Of a stretch of DNA of 64,000 bases, positions 63,894-64,000 are shown in pieces. Each line of letters opens with the position of its first letter. Position 1 is the first letter of the stretch. The DNA is taken from assembly GCF_001458215.1 (NCBI RefSeq), contig NZ_CYTW01000001.1, positions 1,674,001 to 1,738,000 of the forward strand, given 5' to 3'. The notes beneath the pieces were generated by a model, which did no database searches, was not told the origin of the DNA, and worked only from the letters and a program-made list of their open reading frames with translations. Source of the DNA: Shimia thalassica. GTDB lineage: Bacteria; Pseudomonadota; Alphaproteobacteria; Rhodobacterales; Rhodobacteraceae. The position numbers were made by a program, and so were the translations under genes.

Positions 63894-64000
63894 ATGGGCC
63901 AACGCGCACATAATCAGGTTCACCGGCGCCGGGTTTTCTATATTCCCGGATATGATCCCATTCATCCACGCAGATATCGCGAATTGTATCGCAAAGAAGG
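63894..64000 (+). CDS. Conserved hypothetical protein, N-terminal part (cut by window edge)
   Basis: The ATG at 63894 with GAGG 8 bp upstream opens MGQRAHNQVHRRRVFYIPGY followed by DPIHPRRYRELYRKEG up to the end of the window. The FYIPGYDPxxPRRYRELYR pattern is, from memory, the start of a conserved Rhodobacteraceae family, sometimes called alpha/beta-hydrolase-like. Only 35 complete codons are visible, so function cannot be judged. Confidence 0.6.
   Translation, partial: MGQRAHNQVHRRRVFYIPGYDPIHPRRYRELYRKE

Overview
The window reads as an ordinary chromosomal stretch of an alphaproteobacterium of the Rhodobacteraceae, most likely the marine Roseobacter group. The grounds are a set of family-typical genes and orders: dusB-ntrB-ntrC-ntrY-ntrX followed by trkA-trkH-hfq-hflX; a fused ispDF; the alphaproteobacterial F1-ATPase inhibitor zeta subunit next to purC-purS-purQ; DUF6477 and DUF6456 proteins; and an RNase E with a huge acidic insertion in its S1 domain and a GWW C-terminus. 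I see no rRNA, tRNA, CRISPR array, insertion sequence, phage gene or plasmid function. The species cannot be named from the sequence alone.

Layout. 1-13 kb: a truncated secreted protein, guaA, an ArsR regulator with an Old Yellow Enzyme, a trimethylamine-methyltransferase-family (MttB-like) protein, DUF6477 and DUF6456 proteins, a peroxiredoxin, lipA, hpt, a COQ10/RatA-like protein, an MmgE/PrpD protein and amtB. 13-28 kb: the overlapping ispDF-pgpA-pncC operon, then the nitrogen two-component block dusB-ntrBC-ntrYX and the potassium/RNA block trkAH-hfq-hflX, separated by two tandem paralogous lipoproteins on the opposite strand. 28-41 kb: a small membrane protein in AT-rich DNA, a penicillin-acylase-family hydrolase, a 3-hydroxyisobutyrate-dehydrogenase-like enzyme, an esterase-like hydrolase, a SYLF lipoprotein, hemB, a small membrane protein, mfd, and a DUF2092 plus Pro/Arg-rich envelope pair. 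41-47 kb: an MFS exporter, an overlapping K+ channel/DsbA-like/acyl-CoA-ligase operon, an XRE-cupin regulator, a YqaA-like membrane protein and an amidohydrolase. 47-51.5 kb: a corrinoid cluster (DUF1638, B12-binding protein, homocysteine methyltransferase) with a PA0069-type radical SAM protein. 51.7-64 kb: ATPase zeta, purC-purS-purQ, dctBD, a sodium:solute symporter, rne with a long structured leader, tusA, ccdA and a truncated hypothetical gene.

How the parts work together. The ntr block couples nitrogen sensing to gene expression and amtB is a likely target. The 47-51 kb corrinoid cluster looks like two of the three pieces of a split cobalamin-dependent methionine synthase, although the methyltransferase piece would usually be auto-labelled betaine-homocysteine methyltransferase. 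The MttB-like protein at 3.8 kb may feed methyl groups to a corrinoid partner. Purine supply is represented by guaA, hpt and purC/S/Q.

The most noteworthy signals are: (i) the split methionine synthase arrangement with DUF1638; (ii) three NtrC-type AAA+ response regulators (NtrC, NtrX, DctD) that all lack the sigma54-contacting GAFTGA loop; (iii) a probable leaderless ArsR gene whose operator-like palindrome runs into the start codon; (iv) a tandem pair of divergent Cys-containing lipoproteins; and (v) a strongly structured RNase E leader with a small basic ORF upstream on the other strand. I found no gene cluster that clearly constitutes an undescribed defence or mobile system.
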